A stretch of DNA of 53,293 nt from Candidatus Peribacteria bacterium RIFOXYB1_FULL_54_35 (lineage in GTDB: Bacteria; Patescibacteriota; Gracilibacteria; Peribacterales; Peribacteraceae), in the NCBI GenBank assembly GCA_001787755.1, contig MFYJ01000010.1, forward strand, positions 1,277 through 54,569. Direction: 5' to 3'. Under the pieces are notes generated by a model that saw only the letters and a program-made list of their open reading frames with translations, did not search any database and was not told where the DNA came from. The position numbers were made by a program, and so were the translations under genes. Below are positions 41,650 through 49,799 of this stretch, one piece after another (the stretch's first letter is position 1; the number at the start of each line of letters is the position of its first letter).

Positions 41650-43641
41650 ATGGAGCATGTACGTACATTCTTATTCCCGGAGGCATTCTCGAATAAAGAG
41701 AATCGTTTCCTCTTCGGTACAGGAGCAGAAACGCCTGAAATTCCTGAAGATGATCAAGAGATTGATCCCGGCACGCGGACTGGTGAAGCTGTCCAGTCAG
41801 TGGATGATCTCTACAGTAATCTCACGCCGGAGCAGAAGCGGGAATTGTATGAGAGGCTCAGAACAGAGTTTGAGACTGAGGAAGAGGAGCCGCCCGTGAA
41901 TGAACCTGCAACAGCGGCAGAGAACGGTGCAGAACCGCTTGCAGATGAATCTGCGGAGGGGCAGACCGACGTGCTCACGGATGATCTGAGGCAAGCACTC
42001 GATGACGTAGGAGGGCAGGCAGCGCAAGATCTCAGAAATGCGCTGGAGATGGGTAATGCCGAGGATGCAGAAACCGCTCGTGCAACGTTGGAAACGGCAT
42101 TGCAGAACGCGCTTGATATTGGATTGGCTACCACTGTAGAGCAGGTTGCTGCCTGGGTGAAGGAGCAATTCCCGACGTTCGAAAGTGTTGCGTTCGATGA
42201 AGGCACACTCACGATTCCTGGAGTTCCCGCTGGGGATGCTGCTGCGGGTGAGGGTCAGAAACCGGCTGAGAAGCCGGCTGCTGCTCCTGCTCCCATGCCA
42301 GCTCCTGAGAAGCCGAAGGCAGAAGGAGCGGGTGCTGGGAAGAAGGGTGCAGAGAAAGCTCCCGAACTCACAGAAGCGCAGAAGAAGGCGGTGGAGTATG
42401 TGGAAGCACAGATGCCGCTACTGGAAAGCACTGCGAAGAGGAATATGCAGGACTTCCAGGGGGCTCTCGATCAGCTCAAAGAGCAAATCAAGGCTCTCCC
42501 AAAGGAGAAGGCCGATGAGATCAGGGGGAAGCTGAACAGGGCTCTCGGAGAGAACACTCCTCCGCGGGAAATTAAGGTGGAGCAGGATGGAACGTGGAAG
42601 GTGGTGGAGAAGGCGAAAGAAGGCGGTGCCAAGGGTGTTCCTGCTGCGGAGACCAAGGACAAGGAGAAGACGCTCATCGAAGAGATCAAGGCAATGTTTG
42701 CGGAGCTTATCAGGTATCTGAATAAGATTCTCAAGGGGCAGGAAACTCTCATCACGAGAGCCGGCAAGGACCGTCAGGCAGCCGGTGAGAAAAAGCCACT
42801 GCCAACAGATGTGGGAACTGCAAGAGAAGAAGCAGCAGCGAAGAGGAGAGCAGAACGCAGGCAGGCTCGCCTGACAGCGGGACAGAAGAAGAAAGAGGAT
42901 GCAGCTGAGGCTGCGGTCGGTGCTGAGCGCGTGAAACTGGAACAGGCCCAGCGGCAAGCTGCGGCAGCGGGGACCGAGAACGACCCGAAGGTGAAGGCAA
43001 AAATTGAATCCTTGCAGGCGCGTGCGGAGGAAGCTGAAAGGCGTCTTACAGAAGAGCGGACCCGCACGACACAATTGCAGACCGAGAACGAGTTCTTGAT
43101 GCAGTATGCGGAGGATGCCGATAACTACGCGGCATTCCTGGAAAACTTTACATTCACCACTACCCAGGAACTTCAGCGTCAACTTGATGCGAGGGGTATC
43201 CGGGGTCAGGTGCAGCAGACAGAGGACGCTTCGCATGTTGCAGTGACTGGTGTGCAGCAGGTAGATGCCCGGAGAATTGTCCAAGCTTGCCAGGCGCAGG
43301 AAGGGAGAAAAGTAGCTGTACAGCAAGTGCCTGAGGGCAACGGAAATGTGACTCTGAACTTCAACTTCGGGCTTGCTCTTGGAAGCCGCCTCATCCAGCA
43401 GATAGGCGGCACGGGCAACCAGGCACAGCAGGTAGAGGCGAGGATCCCGGTGCCTGAACCAGAGGTGGAAGAAACTCCTGGAGAGGTTCCTGATGAGGAA
43501 GTACCTGAAGAAGAGAAACCAGCGGTGAAACCTCAACCAGAAGTGGTGCCGACACCTGAGCCGGAAGAGGAGAAAGTTACCGATGAAGGTGTAACTGGTG
43601 AGGAAACTGGTGCGGAGGAATTCGATCCATTCGCGCGGTAA
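41650..43641 (+). CDS. Hypothetical acidic coiled-coil protein, 663 aa
   Basis: 663 residues, no signal peptide or membrane helix. An acidic N-terminal third (EDDQEIDPGTRTGEAVQ, EFETEEEEPPVNEPATAAEN) with a small predicted fold around DDLRQALDDVGGQAAQDLRNAL is followed by an Ala/Pro/Lys linker (EKPAAAPAPMPAPEKPKAEG), a helical part (LESTAKRNMQDFQGALDQL), a basic coiled coil at about 380-500 (EEAAAKRRAERRQARLTAGQ, RAEEAERRLTEERTRTTQLQ), a compact segment (TTQELQRQLDARGIRGQVQ ... NVTLNFNFGLALGSRLIQQIG) and an acidic Pro/Glu tail. The coiled-coil and tail composition is like the 478- and 1409-residue proteins of the same block. Function unknown. Middle gene of a three-gene unit. Confidence 0.8.
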   Translation: MEHVRTFLFPEAFSNKENRFLFGTGAETPEIPEDDQEIDPGTRTGEAVQSVDDLYSNLTPEQKRELYERLRTEFETEEEEPPVNEPATAAENGAEPLADESAEGQTDVLTDDLRQALDDVGGQAAQDLRNALEMGNAEDAETARATLETALQNALDIGLATTVEQVAAWVKEQFPTFESVAFDEGTLTIPGVPAGDAAAGEGQKPAEKPAAAPAPMPAPEKPKAEGAGAGKKGAEKAPELTEAQKKAVEYVEAQMPLLESTAKRNMQDFQGALDQLKEQIKALPKEKADEIRGKLNRALGENTPPREIKVEQDGTWKVVEKAKEGGAKGVPAAETKDKEKTLIEEIKAMFAELIRYLNKILKGQETLITRAGKDRQAAGEKKPLPTDVGTAREEAAAKRRAERRQARLTAGQKKKEDAAEAAVGAERVKLEQAQRQAAAAGTENDPKVKAKIESLQARAEEAERRLTEERTRTTQLQTENEFLMQYAEDADNYAAFLENFTFTTTQELQRQLDARGIRGQVQQTEDASHVAVTGVQQVDARRIVQACQAQEGRKVAVQQVPEGNGNVTLNFNFGLALGSRLIQQIGGTGNQAQQVEARIPVPEPEVEETPGEVPDEEVPEEEKPAVKPQPEVVPTPEPEEEKVTDEGVTGEETGAEEFDPFAR

Positions 43642-43647
43642 ACCACA

Positions 43648-43698
43648 GAACCCGGATCATGCCAGAGGAACCTTGGGTCCCCACAGTGGTCCGGGTTC
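43648..43698 (+). terminator. Inverted repeat between the 663- and 869-residue genes
   Basis: GAACCCGGA pairs with TCCGGGTTC, and an overlapping alternative pairs GAGGAACC with GGTTCCTC, followed by TTCC. The two stems exclude each other, as in an attenuator, but there is no T-run. Either an intra-operon attenuator or an mRNA-processing site. Confidence 0.4.
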
Positions 43699-43728
43699 CT
43701 CTTCCATACACACTGCAATCTCGTCCCA

Positions 43729-46338
43729 ATGTCGACTCCCGAGAACAGCACCGGCCGTGAGAGAGTACCGGTGAGCGCGGACTTGAGTCCGCGGGCGGAG
43801 TCTGAACGCGAGGTACGCCGTGTAGAAGATGAGATACAATCAACGGGTGTGGATCGTGTGCGGGAGGGCATGGGACAGGTGGAGTGGCAGGGGGGTGCGA
43901 AGAACGGGAAGCAGTACCAGTCTGCGCAGGTGGAAGGGAATTGGTACAGGGTGTACGAAGACGGCCAAATCTTACGTTCTGAGGGGGGAAAGTATGTGAG
44001 GGTTCCTGCGGCAGAGCGCGGCTCGCTTCCGGGAGCAGTGCAGCAGAAGATTGAGAGCATGGGTCCCCGCTGGCAGCCGGGAGAGCGCGACGGGGTGCGG
44101 TACCTTGCGGCAAGGGTGGATGGCCGTATGCATCGTCTCTACGAGGATGGTCGTGTGTTCCGGCAGGAGGGGCGCACGCTCAAGTTAGTCTCAGCTGAGC
44201 AGGTGAATACATTGCCTGCTGCAGTGAGGCAGAAAATTGAGTTTCTGGAGTCGCGCTGGCAGAAGGGGGAGGAGAACGGCGTGCGTTACGTGCAGATCAA
44301 TCTCCCCGGAGGACAGACGTACCGCATCAATGAGAGGGGGCAGGTACTCCTCCGCGAACAGAGCGGAGCATTTGGCTATGTGTCTGCGGATGTGCATTTG
44401 CCTGCAGTAGTGCAGGGGAAACTGAGCGGCATTGAGCAGTATGCGCAGAGGAAGCGTGCCGAACGCCTCAGTGGTTTGGAAGGCGAAGATCTCAACCGCG
44501 AGCTGGATCTGGAGGCAGCAGGGAAAACGCTCAATGAATTGCGCAGTGTTCGCGTGGAGTTCGCCGGGAGAGCTGAGCAGATCGCTGGGTGGCCGGCGAC
44601 TGGGCAGGAATTCTTTTGTCTGCTCTCACGCCTGAGTGTCCGGCCGGATAGGTACGATGAGTATGTGCAGAATGTCCGTCGCAGTGCGGACAACATGGGC
44701 AGGGTTCTTGGAGAACAGTACGGGCCCCGGTGGCAGGGTGCGATGGTGTGGAACAGTATGCTCGGGAGGCTGGAGAGTGAAGCGGCAACCGGTTCGCCGT
44801 TCGCGGGGGAGCGGGTCGTGGCACTCGCGACCGGAGCACTCCGGCAGGCGGCGGGCCACGAGCGGCGCGATGCGAGAACCGGTCATGAGCGCTTCTGGAC
44901 ATTCGCGGATGCGGCAAACCAGCAGGCAGTGCAGGTGCTGCGCAGAGAAGATGTTCCGGAAGCTGCACGGTACGGTGTCTACGAGTACGCGAATGCGGGG
45001 GGAGTGACCACGGACTACCACGCTGTGGATGGAGGCGTCCGTTTCAGGAAATCCCCGGGAGCCGTGCAGACGTTTGATGATGGCGGCAGTACGCGGCCTT
45101 CCACTGTGACTGTGCTTGGGAGTGGTGCAGAGATACGGTGCACAGAGACTGCAGATCCCCGTTCACGCATTGTCACGCAGCAGCTCGGCAGGGGCAGCTA
45201 TGTGCTCGACAGACTCGGCGGCGCTCCCGTGGGGAACTTCAGGGATTTCCGTGCAAAGGTTGAGGCAGGGCAGATCCGTGTGAATCCCGGCAAAGACATT
45301 CGTGAGGAGTACGCGGACTACATTACGAGGAATCTTCGTTCTCCGCAGGCGATAGCCAATTTTGTATCGCGTTTTGCTGCACTTGGTTCTTCCATTCAGA
45401 GGAGTGATGCTGTTGTGGACTGGCAGAGTGACTTCGGGGGAGCAGATGAGCAGCATCCGCTCGTCACGCTCGAGAGGGGGGAGGGAGACTGCGAAGATTT
45501 TGCGCTGCTCTTCCAGTATCTCCTGAAGAAAGCCGGTACGAATTCCATGGCAGTGCGGCTCGCGAGCAATCATTTCGGCAGTGTGCATTTTGAGGAGCGG
45601 TATGTGGAGAGGAATGGCCGCATGGAGAAGCGATATGATTTCGTACTGCTCGATAACGTCAGTGGATACATCAATTCGAAGGAGCGGATACCGGACGGGT
45701 TCGCGACTCCCGAGGAAGCGCTGCGGAGGGTTTCCCATGCAGACATGAGTTCCTTTGCAGAAAAGTACCGTGCGATGTACGGGCATTTGGAGAGCAGGGA
45801 TCCTTCTTCTCTCATAGACGCAGAACGCCCGAAGGTACAGTATCTGCGTGAAATGCGTGAAACACAGCGCAACGGTGGCGGAGTGGAAGTTCTTCATCCT
45901 CCTGCAAGGGTATTGGCAATCGGGGATCCCAGCAGGGCGCAGGGGCGCTCAGGGTATCTCGCATACCGTTCAGATTTCTCGCCGTATGTACAGAGGGATA
46001 ACGATGCCCGCCAGCGCGAGAGGCGCAGTGTTGCCTCAGCACGTGCTTCCCGGGTGGAAGCGCGTCCTCTTGAACAGTCCCCCTCAGCAACGCCGCGCGT
46101 ACAGGAGAGGGCATTGGATACTCCGCGCATTCAAAGTGAGCTCGCGAAGATGCAGGAGGTGCAGCAGTACGCAAGGAATCAGTGGGTCACTCTGAGAAAC
46201 GGTGCACCAGGGTACCAGTATTTCATGGATACACAGGGGCACTTGTTCGCATCGAGGGAACCCAGCAACCCCGTGGCCGGCTTCCAGTACTTAAACGTGC
46301 AGAACAACTACACGTGGGAGCAGAGCAATTACAGCTAG
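43729..46338 (+). CDS. Transglutaminase-like protein with three N-terminal WYR-DG repeats
   Basis: 869 residues, no signal peptide. Residues about 48-235 hold three repeats of about 60 residues, each W-----NG--Y------G--YR-YEDG-ILR-E---V and ending in LP-AV--KIE (for example NWYRVYEDGQILRSEGGKY and MHRLYEDGRVFRQEGRTLK). Then a helical region. A transglutaminase/cysteine-protease-like core lies at about 530-660: EGDCEDFALLFQYLLKKAG with Cys588, GSVHFEERYV with His620 (His615 is an alternative) and FVLLDN with Asp642, in the Cys-His-Asp order of that superfamily. The C-terminus has a last repeat-like unit (YQYFMDTQGHLFASREP). In this superfamily such proteins cross-link or cleave peptides. Substrate unknown; the secreted protein at 39772 shares the repeat. 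Last gene of its unit. Confidence 0.82.
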   Translation: MSTPENSTGRERVPVSADLSPRAESEREVRRVEDEIQSTGVDRVREGMGQVEWQGGAKNGKQYQSAQVEGNWYRVYEDGQILRSEGGKYVRVPAAERGSLPGAVQQKIESMGPRWQPGERDGVRYLAARVDGRMHRLYEDGRVFRQEGRTLKLVSAEQVNTLPAAVRQKIEFLESRWQKGEENGVRYVQINLPGGQTYRINERGQVLLREQSGAFGYVSADVHLPAVVQGKLSGIEQYAQRKRAERLSGLEGEDLNRELDLEAAGKTLNELRSVRVEFAGRAEQIAGWPATGQEFFCLLSRLSVRPDRYDEYVQNVRRSADNMGRVLGEQYGPRWQGAMVWNSMLGRLESEAATGSPFAGERVVALATGALRQAAGHERRDARTGHERFWTFADAANQQAVQVLRREDVPEAARYGVYEYANAGGVTTDYHAVDGGVRFRKSPGAVQTFDDGGSTRPSTVTVLGSGAEIRCTETADPRSRIVTQQLGRGSYVLDRLGGAPVGNFRDFRAKVEAGQIRVNPGKDIREEYADYITRNLRSPQAIANFVSRFAALGSSIQRSDAVVDWQSDFGGADEQHPLVTLERGEGDCEDFALLFQYLLKKAGTNSMAVRLASNHFGSVHFEERYVERNGRMEKRYDFVLLDNVSGYINSKERIPDGFATPEEALRRVSHADMSSFAEKYRAMYGHLESRDPSSLIDAERPKVQYLREMRETQRNGGGVEVLHPPARVLAIGDPSRAQGRSGYLAYRSDFSPYVQRDNDARQRERRSVASARASRVEARPLEQSPSATPRVQERALDTPRIQSELAKMQEVQQYARNQWVTLRNGAPGYQYFMDTQGHLFASREPSNPVAGFQYLNVQNNYTWEQSNYS

Positions 46339-46604
46339 TTATGAGGCTTATAGCTTCGTTAGCTGCATTAGCTTCATTAGGTTGTGTTCACATATCCGTT
46401 TTTTGCACATACAAGCAATGTCACCCTGAGCTCGTCGAAGGGCGACATTGCTTGTCTATGGTTCGACGGGCTCACCATGACACGCTTTTATTCATTATGA
46501 ATACAGGTGAATATATGAATATGTGAGCACCACCTAGGGATTTAGGTTTTGGATTTGATGCTTTGATATTTTCCTCATGAAGCTAATGCAGCTATAAGGC
46601 TATC
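46339..46604. repeat. Inverted-arm element with REP-like hairpin inside
   Basis: The outer arms are GCTTATAGCTTCGTTAGCTGC (46348 on) and CATGAAGCTAATGCAGCTATAAG (to about 46602). Inside (46415-46487) is a perfect 12-bp hairpin ACAAGCAATGTC/GACATTGCTTGT around ACCCTGAGCTCGTCGAAGG, followed by the half-copy TGGTTCGACGGGCTCACCATGACACG. It has the same composite layout as 41025-41159 and a centre (GGGATTTAGGTTTTGGATTTGAT) homologous to the element at 12443. This fills the 324-bp gap before carA; no gene is seen. Confidence 0.75.
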
Positions 46605-46662
46605 TTCCTTGGCATTCTCCTGGCACCCTGTTTTCTTCTCCTGTACGCTGCCTCTGATCTCA

Positions 46663-47766
46663 ATGGCGTCCCTCACCCTACAAGACGGAACTGTATTCGA
46701 AGGAGAGTCCTTCGGTGCGGCAGTTGATTCAGACGGGGAGGTTGTTTTCAATACGGGGATGGCCGGGTACACAGAGAGCCTCACGGATCCCAGTTACCGG
46801 GGGCAGATCCTCGTGTTCACCTATCCGCTTATCGGGAACTACGGGGTGCCGAGCGCGGAGCGCAACGAGTGGGGTTTTGCGAAGAATTTCGAGAGCGAGA
46901 GCATTCATGTGCGGGGTGTGGTTGTTGCCCAGGTGAGTGAGGCATACAGCCATCAGGCTGCGGTGAGCTCGCTTGGGAACTGGCTGGAGCACCACAAGAT
47001 CCCGGGGATCACCGGAGTGGATACGAGGGCTCTCACCAAAAAACTGCGTGAGCATGGGGTGATGCTTGGCAGAATCGCCCAAAGCGATTCTGCAGCGGTT
47101 AGCGGTAAGCGATTAGCAGTTAGCATCGAGGATCCGAACGCGCAGAATCTTGTAGCAGAAGTGAGCTGTAAAGAGGTGAAAACATACGAACCTGCAGGCG
47201 CAGATGAGGATACGCCGACTGTTGCTGCATTCGACTGTGGCATGAAGAACAACATTTTCCGGAGCTTCCTCAAGAGGGGAGTGCGCGTGCACCGCCTGCC
47301 GTGGAATTTCGATCTCGCTGCGAGTGATCTTCCGTACGATGCAGTTTTTGTAAGCAATGGTCCGGGAGATCCCAAACAGTGCAAGGCAACCATCGAGCAG
47401 ATGCGGAAAGCAATCGGGAAGGGCATCACAACGTTCGGCATCTGCCTGGGCAACCAGCTCCTTGCACTCGCCATCGGCGGCGATACCTACAAGCTCAAGT
47501 ACGGGCATCGCGGAGTGAACCAGCCGTGTCTGGAAGAGGGGACACAGAGGTGCATTATCACCTCGCAGAATCACGGGTTTGCCGTGGCAGAGAAGCTTCC
47601 CAAGGGGTGGAAGCCGTGGTTCCGCAACGCAAACGACCAGACCATCGAGGGCATTCGCTATGAGTCAGGGAAGTTCTTCGCCGTGCAGTTCCATCCCGAA
47701 GCAACTCCCGGGCCGGAAGATGCGAACTATTTGTTTGATGAGTTTGTGACCATGATGAGGAAGTAG
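46663..47766 (+). CDS. carA: Carbamoyl-phosphate synthase small (glutaminase) subunit
   Basis: 367 residues from the ATG at 46663 (ASLTLQDGTVFEGESFG); the 18-residue upstream extension is not conserved. CarA hydrolyses glutamine and passes ammonia to CarB for carbamoyl phosphate, used for pyrimidines and arginine. The N-terminal CPS domain shows VVFNTGMAGYTESLTDPSYRGQI and PLIGNYGV. The class I amidotransferase triad is intact: TFGICLGNQLLALA with the nucleophilic Cys at about 261, and VQFHPEATPGPEDA with His and Glu. GLN-binding GVDTRALTK and SNGPGDP are present. The usual GICLGHQ reads GICLGNQ. A short variable linker (about 143-155, AAVSGKRLAVS) comes from a tandem DNA word (47095-47124). 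carB is not adjacent, which is unusual. Confidence 0.94.
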   Translation: MASLTLQDGTVFEGESFGAAVDSDGEVVFNTGMAGYTESLTDPSYRGQILVFTYPLIGNYGVPSAERNEWGFAKNFESESIHVRGVVVAQVSEAYSHQAAVSSLGNWLEHHKIPGITGVDTRALTKKLREHGVMLGRIAQSDSAAVSGKRLAVSIEDPNAQNLVAEVSCKEVKTYEPAGADEDTPTVAAFDCGMKNNIFRSFLKRGVRVHRLPWNFDLAASDLPYDAVFVSNGPGDPKQCKATIEQMRKAIGKGITTFGICLGNQLLALAIGGDTYKLKYGHRGVNQPCLEEGTQRCIITSQNHGFAVAEKLPKGWKPWFRNANDQTIEGIRYESGKFFAVQFHPEATPGPEDANYLFDEFVTMMRK

Positions 47767-47768
47767 AG

Positions 47769-47801
47769 GAATCAGAAGAAACAGAGGAAACAGAAGAGTG
47801 T
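47769..47801. repeat. Left inverted arm flanking the four-helix-bundle gene
   Basis: The arm reads as repeated AGAAACAG and AGGAAACAG words. Its inverted counterpart is at 48271-48306. The pair shares GTCAGAGGAAACAGAAG-like sequence with several mismatches. Confidence 0.65.
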
Positions 47802-47916
47802 TCTACAGGGAGATAGAACGGGGTGTTGCGGGTGTGTGAGCTGAATTCTATGTGTCATACAGACAGAGATGATATGCTGCTCCCCAGAGCAATACGCATC
47901 GTGTTATTTTGGGACA

Positions 47917-48273
47917 ATGAATATACGTCCCTATCAACAACTCATTGCATGGAAAGAGGCGCATACTCTCTGTCTCCGGATTTACTCAATAACAAGGCAT
48001 TTCCCCTCACACGAGCTCTTTCAGCTGGTTTCCCAGATGCGTAGGTCCGCCTACGGCGTTCCCATGAATATTGCCGAAGGCAATAGCAAGAGATCAGCCA
48101 AAGAGAAGGCACACTTTTTTGCATGCGCCATTGCTTCGTTGGAAGAGCTTCATTACCAGTGTGTACTTGGAAAAGATTTGCGCTATCTTTCGGACAGAGA
48201 ATTTTCGGAAGTGGATGATCTCATTATGAGAGTGAGCTATCTCATCACAAAGCTGAGGTCATCCATCCTCTAA
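47917..48273 (+). CDS. Four-helix-bundle protein (S23 / 23S rRNA intervening-sequence family)
   Basis: 118 residues from the ATG at 47917. The sequence shows the TIGR02436/PF05635 pattern: IRPYQQLIAWKEAHTLCLRIY at the start (canonical F--L-VW--A--L---IY), FPSHELFQLVSQMRRSAYGVPMNIAEG (canonical FP--E---L--QIRRAA-SIP-NIAEG), and a last helix VDDLIMRVSYLITKL. Family members occur inside 23S rRNA insertions in Leptospira and Coxiella and elsewhere as stand-alone genes next to diversity-generating elements; biochemical role unknown. Here it stands alone between carA and an oxidoreductase, and inverted repeats of about 33 bp flank it on both sides, which suggests that gene plus arms moved as one cassette. 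Confidence 0.9.
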   Translation: MNIRPYQQLIAWKEAHTLCLRIYSITRHFPSHELFQLVSQMRRSAYGVPMNIAEGNSKRSAKEKAHFFACAIASLEELHYQCVLGKDLRYLSDREFSEVDDLIMRVSYLITKLRSSIL

Positions 48274-48306
48274 TTCCTCTGTTTCTTCTGTTTCCTCTGA
48301 CTCTTC
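48271..48306. repeat. Right inverted arm flanking the four-helix-bundle gene
   Basis: TTCCTCTGTTTCTTCTG and TTTCCTCTGACTCTTC words, inverse of 47769-47801. The arm starts within the last codons of the four-helix gene and ends at the stop of the convergent oxidoreductase gene. Confidence 0.65.
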
Positions 48307-49021
48307 AAATAAATCCCTCCACATGCAGACTCTCCTTTGGTATCCCCCACGTTCTGGTGCAGAGGTCCTTCAGTTCATCCGTCATCGCGGGGCTCCCGCA
48401 GACGTAGATATGCTTCTTTGTGAGATCTTTTATGATTTGCAGAGCGATATCCTGCACGTGGCCTTTGTGTCCTTTCCATGCGCCGGTGGGTTTGCTGAGG
48501 ACTGGGTGGAAGGAGAAAGAGGAGTGCTCTGAAGCAAGTTTTTCGAATTCTTCCATCCAGAAGAGATCTTCGGCAAAACGGTTGCCAAACACGAGGTCCA
48601 TGGGGCGTGTGTTTCCAGAATGCAGAGCTTCCAAAACATGTGAGCGGAAGGGCGCGACTCCCGTGCTGGTACAGAGGAAGAGAAATTCACTCTTCTCTTC
48701 ATCATCAAGGAGGAAGCGTCCGAAGGGTCCCTGCATGCGCACGGTGTCACCCTCGGAGAGAGATTCCTCCACCCATCTGCTCGCTCTGCCGCCTGCAATG
48801 TGTTTCACAATGAAGAGGAGGTCTTCTTCGTGCGGAGCCGATGCTATGGAATATGCGCGGGTCTGGATGTCTTCGGGGTTCTCCACAAGGGGAACATCGA
48901 ACAGAACGAATTGCCCTGCTTTGTACGAGAAGTCAGTGGGTTTCCTGAAACGCATCTCGTACACATCCTGTGCTATGAGCGCATTTTTCGTGCAAGTGAT
49001 GTGGAATGCGGGCGTGGACAT
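48305..49021 (-). CDS. Ferredoxin-NADP reductase-like flavin oxidoreductase
   Basis: 238 residues from the ATG at 49021 (STPAFHITCTKNALIAQDVYE); the upstream extension is not conserved. FAD domain: KAGQFVLFDVP followed by RAYSIASAP (the R-Y-S flavin motif) and GRASRWVEE (phosphate-binding). NAD(P) domain: FLCTSTGVAPFRS (canonical GTG-AP--S), LVFGNRFAEDLFW and YVCGSPAMTDELK (canonical CGP--M). There is no 2Fe-2S domain, so electrons probably go to a separate carrier such as ferredoxin, a flavodoxin or a partner oxygenase. HMP-type and phenol-type reductases share these motifs, so the partner cannot be named. Single gene, convergent with the four-helix gene. Confidence 0.87.
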   Translation of the reverse strand: MSTPAFHITCTKNALIAQDVYEMRFRKPTDFSYKAGQFVLFDVPLVENPEDIQTRAYSIASAPHEEDLLFIVKHIAGGRASRWVEESLSEGDTVRMQGPFGRFLLDDEEKSEFLFLCTSTGVAPFRSHVLEALHSGNTRPMDLVFGNRFAEDLFWMEEFEKLASEHSSFSFHPVLSKPTGAWKGHKGHVQDIALQIIKDLTKKHIYVCGSPAMTDELKDLCTRTWGIPKESLHVEGFI

Positions 49022-49090
49022 ACGGGGCAGAGGATAGTGTGAAGACACACGATTACAAGGACAAAACATTTCTGGGTGTTGTTTGTTCTT

Positions 49091-49146
49091 TTCCTCGTTG
49101 GCTCGTTTCAAACGAGTAACGAGTGAACGAGCAAATGAGCTAACGA
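49091..49146. repeat. Inverted-arm element, AACGAG word
   Basis: CTCGTT and GGCTCGTTTC are followed at once by AAACGAGTAACGAGTGAACGAG, so repeated AACGAG words pair with CTCGTT words. It is short and lies in the gap between the purN and oxidoreductase genes. Confidence 0.6.
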
Positions 49147-49171
49147 TATTGCGCGTTCATAAGAGGCACAA

Positions 49172-49789
49172 TCACGAAGAGGGGAGAATCAGTTCCCCCG
49201 TGTGGATTTTCTGGAGCACGCGGGGGTACCACTCTTTCTCCAGTGCCTGCACACGGCCCTGCAATGTTTCCGGCGTGTCATCCGGAAGAACTGAACAAGT
49301 TTTTTGTTCAAGGATTGGGCCTGTGTCTACGCCTTCGTCCATCAGATGGATGGAGATGCCGGACTCAGAATCTCCGGCTGCAAGGACTGCTTCATGCACA
49401 TGTGTGCCGTACATGCCTCTGCCTCCGTAGTATGGGAGCAGAGCAGGGTGGATATTGATGATGCGGTTGCGCCACTGCTGTATGAACCACGGACTGAAGA
49501 TGAACATCCATCCCAGGGCGGCGATCACCTTCGGCTCGTCCCGGTCTCTGCCAAAGAGCTCGAGGATGCTCTCATGCAGGCGCCGGTCGTATGCTTCGCG
49601 GCTCTCTCCCTTCTGTTTCCCGACGATGGAAACAGGCACGTTCGCTGCTTTTGCTTTTTGTATGCACAGACGGTCCGGGCTATCGGTCACGAGTCCTTTG
49701 CATGCTGCCTGCAGACTGCCGTCGGCAATACGGTCGAGCACCGCCTGGAAGGTGGTGCCGCGGGAGGAGGAGAGGACTACGAATTGCAT
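49172..49789 (-). CDS. purN: Phosphoribosylglycinamide formyltransferase
   Basis: 205 residues, the usual length of PurN, which transfers a formyl group from 10-formyl-tetrahydrofolate to GAR, step three of purine synthesis. The N-terminal phosphate loop reads VVLSSSRGTTFQAVLD (canonical S--GSN-QAI). The catalytic part is well kept: RIINIHPALLPYYGGRGMYG with the Asn-His pair, HEAVLAAGDSESGISIHLMDEGVDTGPIL with the catalytic Asp. In most PurN this is H----SLLP-F-G, so the motif is slightly altered (GGRGMYG). It needs a folate cofactor, which fits with folP in the same window. Single gene, no other pur genes nearby. Confidence 0.9.
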   Translation of the reverse strand: MQFVVLSSSRGTTFQAVLDRIADGSLQAACKGLVTDSPDRLCIQKAKAANVPVSIVGKQKGESREAYDRRLHESILELFGRDRDEPKVIAALGWMFIFSPWFIQQWRNRIINIHPALLPYYGGRGMYGTHVHEAVLAAGDSESGISIHLMDEGVDTGPILEQKTCSVLPDDTPETLQGRVQALEKEWYPRVLQKIHTGELILPSS

Positions 49790-49799
49790 GGGGAAGAGT

